From Psychrobacter sp. JB385 (GTDB lineage: Bacteria > Pseudomonadota > Gammaproteobacteria > Pseudomonadales > Moraxellaceae): 64,000 bases of DNA. Shown here piece by piece: positions 37,899 through 47,592 of this stretch. The stretch lies in NCBI RefSeq assembly GCF_900163785.1, contig NZ_FUKN01000014.1, positions 186,001-250,000 of the forward strand, read 5' to 3'. How positions within the stretch are numbered: the first letter of the stretch is position 1; each line of letters opens with the position of its first letter. The notes under the pieces were generated by a model. That model had not been told where the DNA came from, searched no databases, and saw only the letters and a list, made by a program, of their open reading frames with translations. The translations under genes and the position numbers were made by a program.

Positions 37899-39188
37899 TT
37901 AGGTATCGTTACTGGCGGCTTGGTTTTTTAACCAATCCATAAATTGTTTGCTGTGCTGCTCTCGTTGATTGTCGGCAAACTCATAAAAGCGGGTACCTAA
38001 TAAGTTGTCAGGCAAGTAGCTTTGCGGATAATAGTGATTGGGATAATCATGTGGGTAGGTATAACCCTGACCGTAGCCTTGATTGCGCATTAACTTTGTC
38101 ACACCATTACGTAGAGGTAAGGGAACGGGCGAGGCGTCTTTTTCTGCCAAAGCCATGGCGGCATTAATGGCCTTATACGTGCTGTTACTTTTGGCACTGG
38201 TAGCTAGATAAACCACCACTTGCCCTAAGATAATACGCGCCTCTGGCATACCGATAGATTGTACACTGCGCAAGGCAGCATCAGCGAGGAGCAATGCATT
38301 GGGATTGGCGTTGCCAATGTCTTCGCTGGCCAAAATCACCAGACGCCGCGCAATAAAATCGGCAGGCTCACCGCCAACTAGCATCCGAGCCATCCAATAT
38401 AACGCCGCATCAGGATCAGAGCCGCGCACAGATTTTATCATGGCTGAGATGATATCGTAGTGCTGCTCACCATCCTTATCATAACGAACCAAGGCAGTTT
38501 GTGCGACGCGGCTGACCAGTTCATCATTAATGACAAGCGGGGTTTGGTTGGTGTCAGCCGTTTGGATAGCCAGCTCCAATATATTCAAGGCTTTTCTTGC
38601 ATCACCATGTGCCAATCGACTGATGGTTTCTTGCGCTTGCAAGTCAATGCTCAGTTTTTGCAGTATGTTGTCTTCTGATAGTGCTCGCTGCAATACGGCA
38701 GCGATTTGCTCTGGTGTCAGTGGTTCTAGACGATACACTTGACAGCGTGACAACAGCGCATTATTGACACTAAAAGAAGGGTTTTCTGTGGTGGCACCTA
38801 TCAAGGTGATGTCGCCTGATTCTACTGCGCCCAATAGCGCATCTTGTTGGGCTTTATTAAAGCGGTGAATCTCATCAATGAACACCACAGGTGACTCAAA
38901 GCTAAGAGAATCCTTGGTCTCCAATACCTCGCGTAACTGTTTAACCCCGGTATTTAAAGCAGACAGCGCATGAAATGGTCTGCCAACAGCATCTGCCAAT
39001 AGCATGGCGATAGTGGTTTTGCCAATACCCGCTTCACCATGCAAAATAATAGAGGGCAAATGACCTTGCTCGACCAAACGTCGCAGCGGCGCACCGTCTG
39101 CCAATAGATGCTCTTGACCAATAATGGCCTCAAGGCTAGTCGGACGCATACGCTGGGCAAGGGGCGTGTCAGGATGAAAAGTAGACAA
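37899..39188 (-). CDS. rarA: Replication-associated recombination protein A (RarA/MgsA AAA ATPase)
   Basis: RarA is a clamp-loader-like ATPase acting at stalled replication forks. The 429-residue protein starts [31 protein letters not shown], then Walker [10 protein letters not shown], Walker [22 protein letters not shown], sensor 1 [24 protein letters not shown] and the C-terminal RarA-specific parts [42 protein letters not shown] and [13 protein letters not shown]. There is no ATG at the proper position: TTG at 39188, with GAGAG upstream, is the likely start; the next ATG (codon 14) would cut the conserved N-terminus. It is a single-gene unit. Confidence 0.95.
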   Translation of the reverse strand: MSTFHPDTPLAQRMRPTSLEAIIGQEHLLADGAPLRRLVEQGHLPSIILHGEAGIGKTTIAMLLADAVGRPFHALSALNTGVKQLREVLETKDSLSFESPVVFIDEIHRFNKAQQDALLGAVESGDITLIGATTENPSFSVNNALLSRCQVYRLEPLTPEQIAAVLQRALSEDNILQKLSIDLQAQETISRLAHGDARKALNILELAIQTADTNQTPLVINDELVSRVAQTALVRYDKDGEQHYDIISAMIKSVRGSDPDAALYWMARMLVGGEPADFIARRLVILASEDIGNANPNALLLADAALRSVQSIGMPEARIILGQVVVYLATSAKSNSTYKAINAAMALAEKDASPVPLPLRNGVTKLMRNQGYGQGYTYPHDYPNHYYPQSYLPDNLLGTRFYEFADNQREQHSKQFMDWLKNQAASNDT

Positions 39189-39623
39189 TATAGAACTCTC
39201 TATGAAGATGATAAAATATAAAACGATGCGGCAGTAATAGGTTTCGACACGAATCGTAAAAATGCGCTAACTTGGATGTATAAATAGATTGCTATTATAT
39301 ATGGTCAATCCTGAATAAAAGGATACGAGTATGACAACGTGCTACGGTTATAAATATCTCCCAGTTGCACTGTATTTATTTTATAGTAGATCAACAATAG
39401 TTTTTATAGCAGATAAATAATAGGAATAGGCTACCGCATATTTACGTTAATAAAAGTCAATCAAATGTACAGCTTATGTCCCTGACGCTTTATTTTTCTT
39501 GTTTTTACCCTTATTAAAGGTACATCGATAAACACAATCTCAATCAATTCATTCTCTTACTGAAACTGTTGACTATAAGTACATATAAAAAATAAATGCA
39601 TATAAAAATAAGGTAAGACATTA
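39189..39623. other. Intergenic region between divergent rarA and the HExxH protein gene
   Basis: About 435 AT-rich bases without a supported gene. A TTGACT at about 39569 with an AT-rich run downstream could be part of a promoter for the gene at 39624, but the -10 is poor. Confidence 0.45.
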
Positions 39624-40136
39624 ATGAGGCTTCAACCAATGCTTAAGCACTTATCGGATCGCCATTTGCCCATCAAGATCAGAAAGCAGCGCACGCGCTT
39701 GCTGACCGCTGGCGAGATAGCACTGGCACGCTCAGTGTTTGGTGATAGTATTTGCTTAAATGAGGTTCAGCTAAAGACGGCTTGGTGGGTGCTAAGACAC
39801 TATGCGGTCAGTCCCAATGGCAATATTTATTTTCATCCAGACGATTGGATCGAAGATTTTAGCCGCGCCTCCCTTGGCAAACAGAGCTGGCTAATACATG
39901 AATTGACTCATGTCTGGCAATTACAGCGCGGTTTAAAGGTGGTACGGGGCGCTGTCATCAATCGACGTTATGATTATGTACTGGTCACGGGCAAGTCATT
40001 TTTTAAATATGGTATCGAGCAGCAAGCACGTATGGTGCAGGATTATTTTACTCGTCGTCAGCATGGACATGATTGTCGAGATTTAGAAGCTTGTATTCCC
40101 TTTTTGACGGTTCAGTCAACGGATAAAACCACGTAG
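39624..40136 (+). CDS. Putative zincin-like protein with HExxH motif
   Basis: The 170-residue protein carries HELTH at residues 92-96 within LIHELTHVWQLQRG, the zinc-binding and catalytic motif of zincin metallopeptidases. Preceding it, LTAGEIALARSVFGDSICLNEVQL and NGNIYFHPDDWIEDFS resemble the conserved region of small proteins annotated near Vgr/DUF4157-type domains, where the LTAGEI...fg sequence precedes the HExxH helix. No signal peptide or membrane segment. A third zinc ligand is not certain; EQQARMVQDYF downstream has a fitting Glu. Whether it is an active peptidase is unknown. The following lipoprotein gene is 63 bases away and may be co-transcribed. Confidence 0.7.
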   Translation: MRLQPMLKHLSDRHLPIKIRKQRTRLLTAGEIALARSVFGDSICLNEVQLKTAWWVLRHYAVSPNGNIYFHPDDWIEDFSRASLGKQSWLIHELTHVWQLQRGLKVVRGAVINRRYDYVLVTGKSFFKYGIEQQARMVQDYFTRRQHGHDCRDLEACIPFLTVQSTDKTT

Positions 40137-40199
40137 TGTAAGCAGTAACGATGACAATGTTAGTTTTTACTATTTGCCTTTATAAGGATAAAGACGCTC

Positions 40200-41156
40200 A
40201 TGTTTAAATTTTTGCCAGCAATGTCTGCAATTGATGTAAACCCTAAGGCTCATGCATTTGAGGATCAACAAGCGAATGCTTCTTCTTGGCAATCACCCAC
40301 TTTACTCATGGCGACATTGGCAGGTGCACTGTTTTTGACGGGATGTCAGCAATCTGACACACAGCCTGTGTCAGAAAACACTCAACCTGCTGAAAAGACC
40401 GCTGCTGAAGACAGCAAGCCGATGAAAAAAAGCGATTCAGCAGCCGCGCGTATAGAGCAATTCCAACCAATATATGTTGTACAAGCGCAAAACTTACAGC
40501 GTCGCCTGCAAGCAGAGTATGAATCATTGCAAGCAGCAGATACGTCCGACAGTGAAAATTCGCTATTGACCGATCCTACTACTGACAGCAATGGCATGGC
40601 TGATGAGGCAGAAGCGAGTGCGAACACAGACAATACTATTGAACCTAGTGCAGCGTCAAATACTGCCACTGCTACAGACAGCGAAACGGCATTGGCTACT
40701 GAAGAAGACGTTAATACCAGTACAGAAGTCGGCGAGCGTGATTTGACTGTCCTAAAACGCATCAGTCTTGAGCCACGAAAACCCACCATGCTAACCGAAG
40801 AGCAAATCATTGACCGCTATCAGCAAGTGATGGACGCGCTTTATCAACCAGTGACCACGCCATTGACCGCGGAAGAAATAGACACGTTGATTGATGTGGC
40901 AACCTTAGTGCCGCAATTGTTTGAGCATGCTGAAATTGCTGGACGCGTTAGCGCAAAAAGTCCTGCGCTGGCACGACTCATTATCCAGCATCAAGTTTGG
41001 GAGCAAATACAAGCTCAGCAAATTGTAGATATGCAGCAAATGAAAGTGGACCAACAAAAAGAGTTTGAAACGCTCATGAGTAAATTTAATGATACGATTC
41101 AGGGATACGATGAGCAAATCGCCAAGTACGAGCAGACTTTGAGACAATTTCAGTAA
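40200..41156 (+). CDS. Probable lipoprotein with disordered acidic middle and C-terminal coiled coil
   Basis: No family is recognised. With the ATG at 40200 (AAGGA upstream) a 36-residue hydrophilic stretch precedes the hydrophobic segment LLMATLAGALFLTGC, whose LTGC is a good lipobox; this n-region is unusually long and has few basic residues next to the core. A start at the inner ATG (40308) would make the signal too short, so the long form is kept. The mature protein has a Ser/Thr/Asp/Glu-rich, probably disordered region (about 95-180), then a helical domain (EEQIIDRYQQVMDALYQPV...) and a Gln/Lys-rich coiled coil (QQMKVDQQKEFETLMSKF). It follows the HExxH gene. Confidence 0.68.
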   Translation: MFKFLPAMSAIDVNPKAHAFEDQQANASSWQSPTLLMATLAGALFLTGCQQSDTQPVSENTQPAEKTAAEDSKPMKKSDSAAARIEQFQPIYVVQAQNLQRRLQAEYESLQAADTSDSENSLLTDPTTDSNGMADEAEASANTDNTIEPSAASNTATATDSETALATEEDVNTSTEVGERDLTVLKRISLEPRKPTMLTEEQIIDRYQQVMDALYQPVTTPLTAEEIDTLIDVATLVPQLFEHAEIAGRVSAKSPALARLIIQHQVWEQIQAQQIVDMQQMKVDQQKEFETLMSKFNDTIQGYDEQIAKYEQTLRQFQ

Positions 41157-41236
41157 TGGGTCAAGTGACACAAGTGAGTGCCATACTACTTATTTTTGAA
41201 TGAAATCCATGCCGTTTAAGTGATAAAAGCAAAGCA

Positions 41237-41266
41237 AAAAAATCCCGCTCATTGGCGGGATTTTTT
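41237..41266. terminator. Bidirectional terminator
   Basis: AAAAAATCCCGC / GCGGGATTTTTT stem with a 6-nt loop between the convergent lipoprotein gene and gltA. Confidence 0.92.
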
Positions 41267-41277
41267 ATCGATAAAAA

Positions 41278-42564
41278 TTATTTTTGCTTACGGTCTTCAA
41301 CTTTCACAAAATCGCGACGCGTTTCACCTGTGTACAACTGACGTGGGCGACCGATTTTGAATGGTGCGCTGTGCATCTCTAACCAATGGCTGATCCAACC
41401 AGAGGTACGAGCTAGTGAGAAGATCACCGTGAACATTGACGTTGGGATACCGATGGCTTTTAGAATGATACCAGAGTAAAAATCAACGTTTGGATATAGA
41501 TTACGCTCAACGAAGAACGGATCTTCTAAAGCGATCTTCTCAAGTGCCATGGCAAGCTCAAGCTTAGGATCGTTGATACCAAGGGCACCAAGCACTTCGT
41601 CACAAGTTTCTTTCATGACTTGGGCGCGTGGGTCAAAGTTTTTGTAAACACGGTGACCAAAGCCCATCAATTTCACTTCACGGCTTTTCACTTTTTCCAT
41701 GAATTCAGGCACGTTTTCTACTGAACCGATTTCATCTAGCATTTCAAGAACGGCTTCATTCGCGCCACCATGTGATGGTCCCCACAATGCTGCGATACCA
41801 GCAGCAATACATGCGTAAGGGTTGGCACCTGTAGAGCCGGCCAAACGTACAGTAGACGTTGACGCATTTTGCTCATGGTCAGCATGCAAGGTAAAGATCT
41901 TGTCCATGGCGCGGGTGATGACATCATTGGTTTTGTAATCTACATCACCAGGCGTTGCAAACATCATGTACAAGAAGTTTTCTGCATAGTTGAAGTCGTT
42001 ACGTGGATACATGAACGGTTCGCCTCGTGAGTATTTATAACTCATCGCAGCAAGCGTTGGCATTTTTGCAATCAGACGAATTGCAGTGATTTCACGATGC
42101 TCTTCGTTACTTACGTCCAAATGCTCATGATAGAACGCTGATAACGCGCCAACGACACCAACCATGATTGCCATTGGATGTGCATCACGGCGGAAGCCTT
42201 CAAAGAACTTACGCAGTTGATCATGAACACCGGTATGTTCGCGGATTTTTTGGAAGAAATCGGCTTTTTGCTCACTGTTAGGAAGATCACCATGGATCAA
42301 CGCATAAGCCACTTCTAGATATTCTGCATTGTTTGCTAGCTGGTCGATAGGGTAGCCACGATGCAATAGCTCGCCTTTACCGCCGTCAATGAAGGTAATT
42401 TTTGATTCGACAGGCGCTGTCGCCATAAAACCTGGATCATAAGTCCAGTAGCCAGCTTTTTGGAAGGCAGCAACCTCAATTACCGAGGGGCCTAAAGTGC
42501 CTTCAATAATAGGAAGTTGGTAATCCTTACCATCTACAGTCAATGTGGCTTGATTATCAGCCAT
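41278..42564 (-). CDS. gltA: Citrate synthase (type II)
   Basis: GltA condenses oxaloacetate and acetyl-CoA, the entry step of the TCA cycle. The 428-residue protein matches the hexameric, NADH-regulated proteobacterial type: N-terminal [25 protein letters not shown], then [66 protein letters not shown] with catalytic His, [15 protein letters not shown] with the second His, and [16 protein letters not shown] with the catalytic Asp. The last residues ([12 protein letters not shown]) are normal. It is divergent from sdhCDAB, from which it is separated by about 1 kb of non-coding DNA. Confidence 0.98.
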   Translation of the reverse strand: MADNQATLTVDGKDYQLPIIEGTLGPSVIEVAAFQKAGYWTYDPGFMATAPVESKITFIDGGKGELLHRGYPIDQLANNAEYLEVAYALIHGDLPNSEQKADFFQKIREHTGVHDQLRKFFEGFRRDAHPMAIMVGVVGALSAFYHEHLDVSNEEHREITAIRLIAKMPTLAAMSYKYSRGEPFMYPRNDFNYAENFLYMMFATPGDVDYKTNDVITRAMDKIFTLHADHEQNASTSTVRLAGSTGANPYACIAAGIAALWGPSHGGANEAVLEMLDEIGSVENVPEFMEKVKSREVKLMGFGHRVYKNFDPRAQVMKETCDEVLGALGINDPKLELAMALEKIALEDPFFVERNLYPNVDFYSGIILKAIGIPTSMFTVIFSLARTSGWISHWLEMHSAPFKIGRPRQLYTGETRRDFVKVEDRKQK

Positions 42565-43595
42565 AATTTAATCTCCATTTTTTTTAGCTTGTTAGAATAA
42601 AATTATCTCGGACGCATACCCTCGCGTCGTCATTAGTCAAACAAGTCATTTGAACTTAGCTCATTTGATACGCAAGGTATATTAGCAGTAATTCTTTATG
42701 ATTTGAAAAGACTTTTACCAACAGTGCCCCTAATTGGCGCGGTGTAGACGTGTTTATTCACTGTAATTTTTGTATCAAAATATGTCTGATTGGTTATTTT
42801 GCTTAAAAACTTCTCTTTTAAGACAGTAAGTGAGACGCTCTTCCTGCGGCAATTTTTAGACGGTCTCAACGACACAGTAAGTTATTCTCAATAATTTTAT
42901 GAGTCAAAAACAGACAGGGTATGAATAGTAGGTGCCTTAAATTGAAACCCAGTTTCGATAAAATACCGCAATTCTCTATATTTGATATTACGCATCCCTA
43001 TTTATTTGTTAAGCCAATGTTCTTCTTTGACTATTTAGGGGATAAATTTGTAATTATTGCTCAGTCATTTTATAATTAGAGGAATTTAACTGGCACTAGC
43101 TTTGTGCGAATTGATAAGTGGTCATGATATAATATCGTTTAGAGTCTTCTCTATTGATACTTGGTTACGACTCAATAATGTCTTGATAGGCAAGAATCGC
43201 CATTTGCGGTTCAAGCGTTCTTGTTAACTGTTCTATTTTTAAGTACTTATTTTAGCTTTTAATTGCTTAGCACAAGGTTTGTATTGGTATAAGTGACAGA
43301 GCAGCGTTATTTTTATCGATATAAACAGTAAAAATAGACTAGTTAATCGATCTCACGTGTGTTTATTTCCATTGTCCTATATTAGATGGGTTGTTTTATA
43401 AATCTGTCAGTTTGACGAGCGATTTTAAACCGTTTATCAATACCTTATACCAAATGATCGTCTCTTCATATTTAGCATAAACTAAACGAAGTCAGCTAGC
43501 TCTTCCTTACTTTATTCGTCTCGTGTGTTGCTCAGTGTTTAATACCATTTATGTTAAGCATGGATAGCATATACAGGAGTATAACCGCAAAAAGG
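42565..43595. other. Long intergenic region between divergent gltA and sdhC
   Basis: About 1 kb with no supported gene. It holds the divergent promoters of two TCA units and long leaders. The best promoter signal for sdh is TGATATAAT at 43125-43133 (extended -10). A TGGCAC at 43091 is followed by TTGTG instead of TTGCA and so is not a good sigma-54 site. No clear operator, riboswitch or small RNA was recognised. Confidence 0.5.
43125..43133 (+). promoter_or_regulatory. Putative extended -10 promoter of the sdh operon
   Basis: TGATATAAT matches TGnTATAAT; no good -35. It would give an sdhC leader of about 450 nt. Confidence 0.4.
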
Positions 43596-43982
43596 ATGCC
43601 CGCTGTGAAAAGCAACCGACCTATTGATCTGCCTTTAAGCCAAGTGATTAGTGTTAATCGATCACCGATTGCAATCGCCTCAATTTTGCATCGTATCTCT
43701 GGCATTATTTTATTTTTACTGATTCCTGTCATGCTGTGGTTACTACAGAATTCTTTGGCGTCGCCTGAGAGTTTTGAGACCGTATTTGATAACGTACTTG
43801 TACGCTTTATCGCATGGATTTTTGTGGCCTCAATTGCTTATCACTTTGTGATGGGTATCAAGCATTTAATTGCTGATATGGGCAAGACTGAAGAGCTAAA
43901 ATCTGGCCGTACTGCTGCGATGGTCAGTTTTGTGATTTCAGCGATTCTAATTGTCGCGTCATTTGTATGGGTGATGTTCTAA
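43596..43982 (+). CDS. sdhC: Succinate dehydrogenase cytochrome b556 subunit
   Basis: SdhC is a membrane anchor binding heme b and ubiquinone. The product (128 residues from the ATG at 43596, MPAVKSNRPIDLPLSQV...) has the family motif SPIAIASILHRISGIILF, with Ser and Arg of the quinone site, three transmembrane helices, and AYHFVMGIKHLIADMG, whose His is the heme ligand. AAGG sits very close to the ATG; an upstream ATG at 43551 and a GTG at 43605 are alternative starts. Its TAA overlaps the sdhD ATG by one base (TAATG). Confidence 0.92.
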   Translation: MPAVKSNRPIDLPLSQVISVNRSPIAIASILHRISGIILFLLIPVMLWLLQNSLASPESFETVFDNVLVRFIAWIFVASIAYHFVMGIKHLIADMGKTEELKSGRTAAMVSFVISAILIVASFVWVMF

Positions 43983-44389
43983 TGATAAAAAATAATTCAG
44001 GAATCAAAAGTGCCACTGGTCTGACAGGATCAGGTTCTCGTGATTGGATAGTACAACGTATTAGTGCTGTCGTTTTGGCTGTTTATAGTGTGGTATTACT
44101 GGGATTCTTTTTGACTCATGGTAATGTCACTTTCATTGAATGGTCATCATTTATGACAAGCCTTCCTATGCGCTTATTTAGCTTGGTAGCTGTACTGGCG
44201 CTAGCTGGTCACGCTTGGGTTGGCATGTGGACAGTATTCACTGATTACATTACGTCTGGCAAAATGGGCGAAAGCGCACCAAAACTACGTTTGGTATTAC
44301 AGACTTTAATGATTATCGCCATCTTAGTGTTTCTATTTTGGGGCATCATGATTTTTTGGGGTACAGGCTTTAACGCTGTTGCAGTGTAA
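43982..44389 (+). CDS. sdhD: Succinate dehydrogenase membrane anchor subunit
   Basis: SdhD pairs with SdhC in the membrane. The 135-residue product begins MIKNNSGIKSATGLTGSGSRDWIVQRISAVVLAVYSVVLLGF, the typical SdhD N-terminus (DWIVQR and Ser/Arg near the quinone), has three transmembrane helices and the heme-region GHAWVGMWTVFTDYI. The start overlapping the sdhC stop (TAATG) shows translational coupling; an upstream ATG at 43967 lies inside sdhC. A 359-base gap with a hairpin separates it from sdhA. Confidence 0.94.
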   Translation: MIKNNSGIKSATGLTGSGSRDWIVQRISAVVLAVYSVVLLGFFLTHGNVTFIEWSSFMTSLPMRLFSLVAVLALAGHAWVGMWTVFTDYITSGKMGESAPKLRLVLQTLMIIAILVFLFWGIMIFWGTGFNAVAV

Positions 44390-44425
44390 TTGCGAAATTA
44401 TTACCTTTTAATATCTATAAACCAT

Positions 44426-44480
44426 AACGAGCGAATGTAGAAAAATTGCCTGCTGTTAGTCCAGCAAAAAGTCGCTCGTT
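44426..44480 (+). other. Nested hairpin between sdhD and sdhA
   Basis: AACGAGCGA (44426-44434) pairs with TCGCTCGTT (44472-44480), and inside it TGCTG pairs with CAGCA (44451-44466). There is no T-run after it, so it looks like an mRNA processing or stability element more than a terminator. The rest of the 44390-44748 gap shows no gene. Confidence 0.6.
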
Positions 44481-44748
44481 CGTAGCCAAAAATAGTCATA
44501 GCATTGGGCTGATGCTGGTTTGACCAAGGACTTAGATCATAAAAAACTAAGTCGATACAAGGTTAAGCAAACGTAGCCTAATATAACGATAGATATGCGA
44601 ATTAAGTGGTCAAAGGTTGTTTGTAACATCTGCTTGAATAGTGACATGTATTGACCAAGTATAAAGATAATTGATTTGGTAATGACATGATGTTCAAAAT
44701 AGCCTTTTTATTTACTTTTAAGCATTAACAGGCATTAGGAAAACCGTA

Positions 44749-46599
44749 ATGGCAACTAGACAAGATAACACCATTAGTAATATCAAGACTCTAAACTATG
44801 ATGCAGTCATCGTTGGTGGTGGCGGCTCAGGTATGCGTGCTTCACTACATTTGGCTGAATCAGGCATGAAGGTTGCGGTCCTGACCAAAGTATTCCCAAC
44901 ACGCTCACATACAGTTGCAGCACAGGGTGGTATTGGTGCAAGTTTGGGCAACATGAGCAATGACAACTGGCACTTTCACTTCTATGATACCGTCAAGGGA
45001 TCAGACTGGTTGGGTGACCAAGACGCTATCGAATATATGTGCCGTGAAGCGCCAAAAGTGGTTTATGAGCTTGAGCACATGGGTATGCCGTTTGACCGTA
45101 ACGAAGATGGCACGATTTATCAGCGTCCATTTGGTGGTCATACCTCAAACTATGGTGAAAAAGCCGTTCAACGTGCGTGCGCCGCAGCTGACCGTACTGG
45201 TCACGCATTGCTACATACGCTGTATCAGAAAAACTTAGAGCAAGGCACTGAGTTCTTTATCGAGTGGATCGCACTTGATTTGATCAAAGATGAAGCGGGC
45301 AACATCAACGGTGTCATCGCCCTTGAGCAAGAGACAGGTACTGTGGCGGTATTTCAGTCACCAGTCACTGTGCTAGCTACAGGTGGCGCAGGTCGTATCT
45401 TTGCAGCTTCTACCAACGCTTATATCAACACTGGCGACGGTATTGGCATGGCAGTTCGTGCTGGTATCCCACTACAAGATATGGAATTCTGGCAATTCCA
45501 CCCAACGGGCGTTCATGGTGCAGGTGTACTATTGACGGAAGGTTGCCGTGGTGAAGGTGCTATCTTACGTAACAAAGATGGCGAAGCCTTCATGGAGCGT
45601 TATGCCCCAACCGTAAAAGACTTGGCACCGCGTGATCTAGTATCGCGTTCTATGGATCAAGAAATTAAAGAAGGCCGTGGTTGTGGTCCTAATGCCGATC
45701 ATATCGTAATGGATATGACGCATTTAGGGGTAGAAACCATCATGAAGCGTCTACCGTCAGTATTTGAGATTGGCAAAAACTTCGCCAATGTCGATATCAC
45801 CAAAGAGCCAATTCCAGTTATCCCAACGATTCACTATATGATGGGTGGTATTCCAACCACTATTCATGGTCAGGTGATTGTGCCAGATCTAGAAGCGGGT
45901 ACTGATGAAGACGGTTTATATGCTCATGGTAACGTGGTTCAAGGGCTGTATGCTATCGGTGAGTGTGCTTGCGTAAGCGTCCACGGTGCCAACCGTTTAG
46001 GTACTAACTCACTACTTGATTTGGTCGTATTTGGTCGTGCTGCTGGTAAGCACATCGTTGATGAGTTCCATCAAAACGATCACAACTACAAACCCCTTGA
46101 TCCTCATGTACTTGATATCACAGTTGGCCGTTTAGACAAATTGCAGCAATCAACGTCAGGCTACAATGCACAAGATGTTGCTGATGAAATTCGTGCCATC
46201 ATGCAAGCGCATGCGAGTGTGTTCCGTACACAAGCTATGATGGACGAAGGTGTTGAAAAGATTTTAGCACTGAGTGATAAGATTGAAAAAATTCACTTGG
46301 GTGATAAATCACAAGTATTCAACACAGCACGTATTGAAGCGTTTGAAGTTGCAAACTTATATGAAGTGGCAAAAGCAACGATGATATCAGCCGCAAAACG
46401 TCACGAAAGTCGCGGCGCGCATAGCGTATCTGATTATGATCGTCCAGAAGATGATGATTATGCACCAAATGGCCGTAATGACCATGAATGGATGAAGCAT
46501 ACTTTATGGTATTCTGAAGGCAATCGCGTTATCTATAAGCCAGTTCGCAAAGTACCATTAACGGTTGACTATATCGAACCGAAAGTTCGTGTCTATTAA
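44749..46599 (+). CDS. sdhA: Succinate dehydrogenase flavoprotein subunit
   Basis: SdhA oxidises succinate to fumarate with covalently bound FAD. The 616-residue protein shows YDAVIVGGGGSGMRASLHLAESG (dinucleotide fold), FPTRSHTVAAQGGIGASLGN with the His that carries FAD, MEFWQFHPTGVHGAGVLLTEGCRGEGAILRN with the active-site block, ARG-containing RDLVSRSMDQEI, IPTIHYMMGGIPT and the C-terminal HTLWYSEGNRVIYKPVRKVPLTVDYIEPKVRVY. Length and motifs are normal. A hairpin at 46713-46739 lies between it and sdhB. Confidence 0.98.
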   Translation: MATRQDNTISNIKTLNYDAVIVGGGGSGMRASLHLAESGMKVAVLTKVFPTRSHTVAAQGGIGASLGNMSNDNWHFHFYDTVKGSDWLGDQDAIEYMCREAPKVVYELEHMGMPFDRNEDGTIYQRPFGGHTSNYGEKAVQRACAAADRTGHALLHTLYQKNLEQGTEFFIEWIALDLIKDEAGNINGVIALEQETGTVAVFQSPVTVLATGGAGRIFAASTNAYINTGDGIGMAVRAGIPLQDMEFWQFHPTGVHGAGVLLTEGCRGEGAILRNKDGEAFMERYAPTVKDLAPRDLVSRSMDQEIKEGRGCGPNADHIVMDMTHLGVETIMKRLPSVFEIGKNFANVDITKEPIPVIPTIHYMMGGIPTTIHGQVIVPDLEAGTDEDGLYAHGNVVQGLYAIGECACVSVHGANRLGTNSLLDLVVFGRAAGKHIVDEFHQNDHNYKPLDPHVLDITVGRLDKLQQSTSGYNAQDVADEIRAIMQAHASVFRTQAMMDEGVEKILALSDKIEKIHLGDKSQVFNTARIEAFEVANLYEVAKATMISAAKRHESRGAHSVSDYDRPEDDDYAPNGRNDHEWMKHTLWYSEGNRVIYKPVRKVPLTVDYIEPKVRVY

Positions 46600-46712
46600 T
46601 TTTAGACCACGCTTTTGACGTATTAGCACCGTATAAACGTTTTATCCTTTATTAATTTATTAAAAGGTGACCGCCAGCTACATGCTCATGCCAGCACTAT
46701 CCTGTGATCAAC

Positions 46713-46739
46713 CAGTGCTCATATCGATTATGAGTACTG
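46713..46739 (+). other. Hairpin between sdhA and sdhB
   Basis: CAGTGCTCAT pairs with ATGAGTACTG (one G-T pair) around a 7-nt loop, about 70 bases before the sdhB start, with no T-run. Confidence 0.55.
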
Positions 46740-46809
46740 ATCAACAGTTAGCGCCATTATGTTGCAATCTTTGTATGCCCGCCATCACCTATGTGTGGAG
46801 TTTAGCATT

Positions 46810-47520
46810 ATGAGCCGAGGTACTCGCACCATCGAAATCTATCGCTACGATCCTGATGTGGACGCAGCACCGCGCATGCAGACTTATACGATTGAGCTAT
46901 TAGACTCAGATCGTATGTTGCTTGATGTGTTATTACGCCTAAAAAAGGAAGATGAAACCATCACCTTCCGCCGCTCTTGCCGTGAAGGTATTTGTGGTTC
47001 TGATGGCGTTAACATCAATGGCAAAAATGGTCTTGCATGTCTAATCAACATGAACACGTTGCCAGAAAAAGTCACTGTTCGCCCATTACCTGGTCTACCA
47101 GTGGTTCGTGACTTGGTTGTAGATATGAACCAGTTCTACGAGCAATACGAAAAAGTACATCCGTACTTAATTAACGATCAGCCAGCACCGCCGACAGAAC
47201 GTCTACAGTCTCCTGAACAGCGTGAGAAATTAAACGGTCTATACGAATGTATCTTATGTGCTTGTTGTTCAACCAGCTGCCCATCATTCTGGTGGAATCC
47301 TGACAAGTTCCTAGGTCCATCAGCACTGTTGCATGCCTATCGTTTTGTGGCGGACAGTCGCGATTCGGATACACAAGCGCGTTTGGCGCGTTTAGACGAT
47401 CCGTTCAGTCTATTCCGTTGCCGCGGAATCATGAACTGCGTATCGGTTTGTCCAAAAGGCTTGAATCCAACCAAAGCGATTGGTCATTTACGCAGTATGC
47501 TTATTGACCAAGCAGGTTAA
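46810..47520 (+). CDS. sdhB: Succinate dehydrogenase iron-sulfur subunit
   Basis: SdhB passes electrons from FAD to ubiquinone through three clusters. The 236-residue product (ATG at 46810 with GGAG nine bases upstream; an earlier in-frame ATG at 46759 is rejected) has the 2Fe-2S ligands in SCREGICGSDGVNINGKNGLAC, the 4Fe-4S motif CILCACCSTSCPS and the 3Fe-4S motif CRGIMNCVSVCPKGLNP. The N-terminus SRGTRTIEIYRYDPDVDAAPRMQTY is the usual ferredoxin-like start. Last gene of sdhCDAB, followed by a strong terminator. Confidence 0.97.
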   Translation: MSRGTRTIEIYRYDPDVDAAPRMQTYTIELLDSDRMLLDVLLRLKKEDETITFRRSCREGICGSDGVNINGKNGLACLINMNTLPEKVTVRPLPGLPVVRDLVVDMNQFYEQYEKVHPYLINDQPAPPTERLQSPEQREKLNGLYECILCACCSTSCPSFWWNPDKFLGPSALLHAYRFVADSRDSDTQARLARLDDPFSLFRCRGIMNCVSVCPKGLNPTKAIGHLRSMLIDQAG

Positions 47521-47555
47521 TGATCTGTTGATATGAGGCTTTTACATCTATAGCA

Positions 47556-47592
47556 CAAAAAACACCATCCAATTATTGGGTGGTGTTTTTTA
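47556..47592 (+). terminator. Intrinsic terminator of the sdh operon
   Basis: AAAAAACACCATCCAAT pairs with ATTGGGTGGTGTTTTTT (one G-T pair), with T-run. Confidence 0.92.

Noticed and set aside
43091-43107. Sigma-54-like TGGCAC before sdhC
   Set aside because: The -12 part reads TTGTG instead of TTGCA, losing the essential GC.
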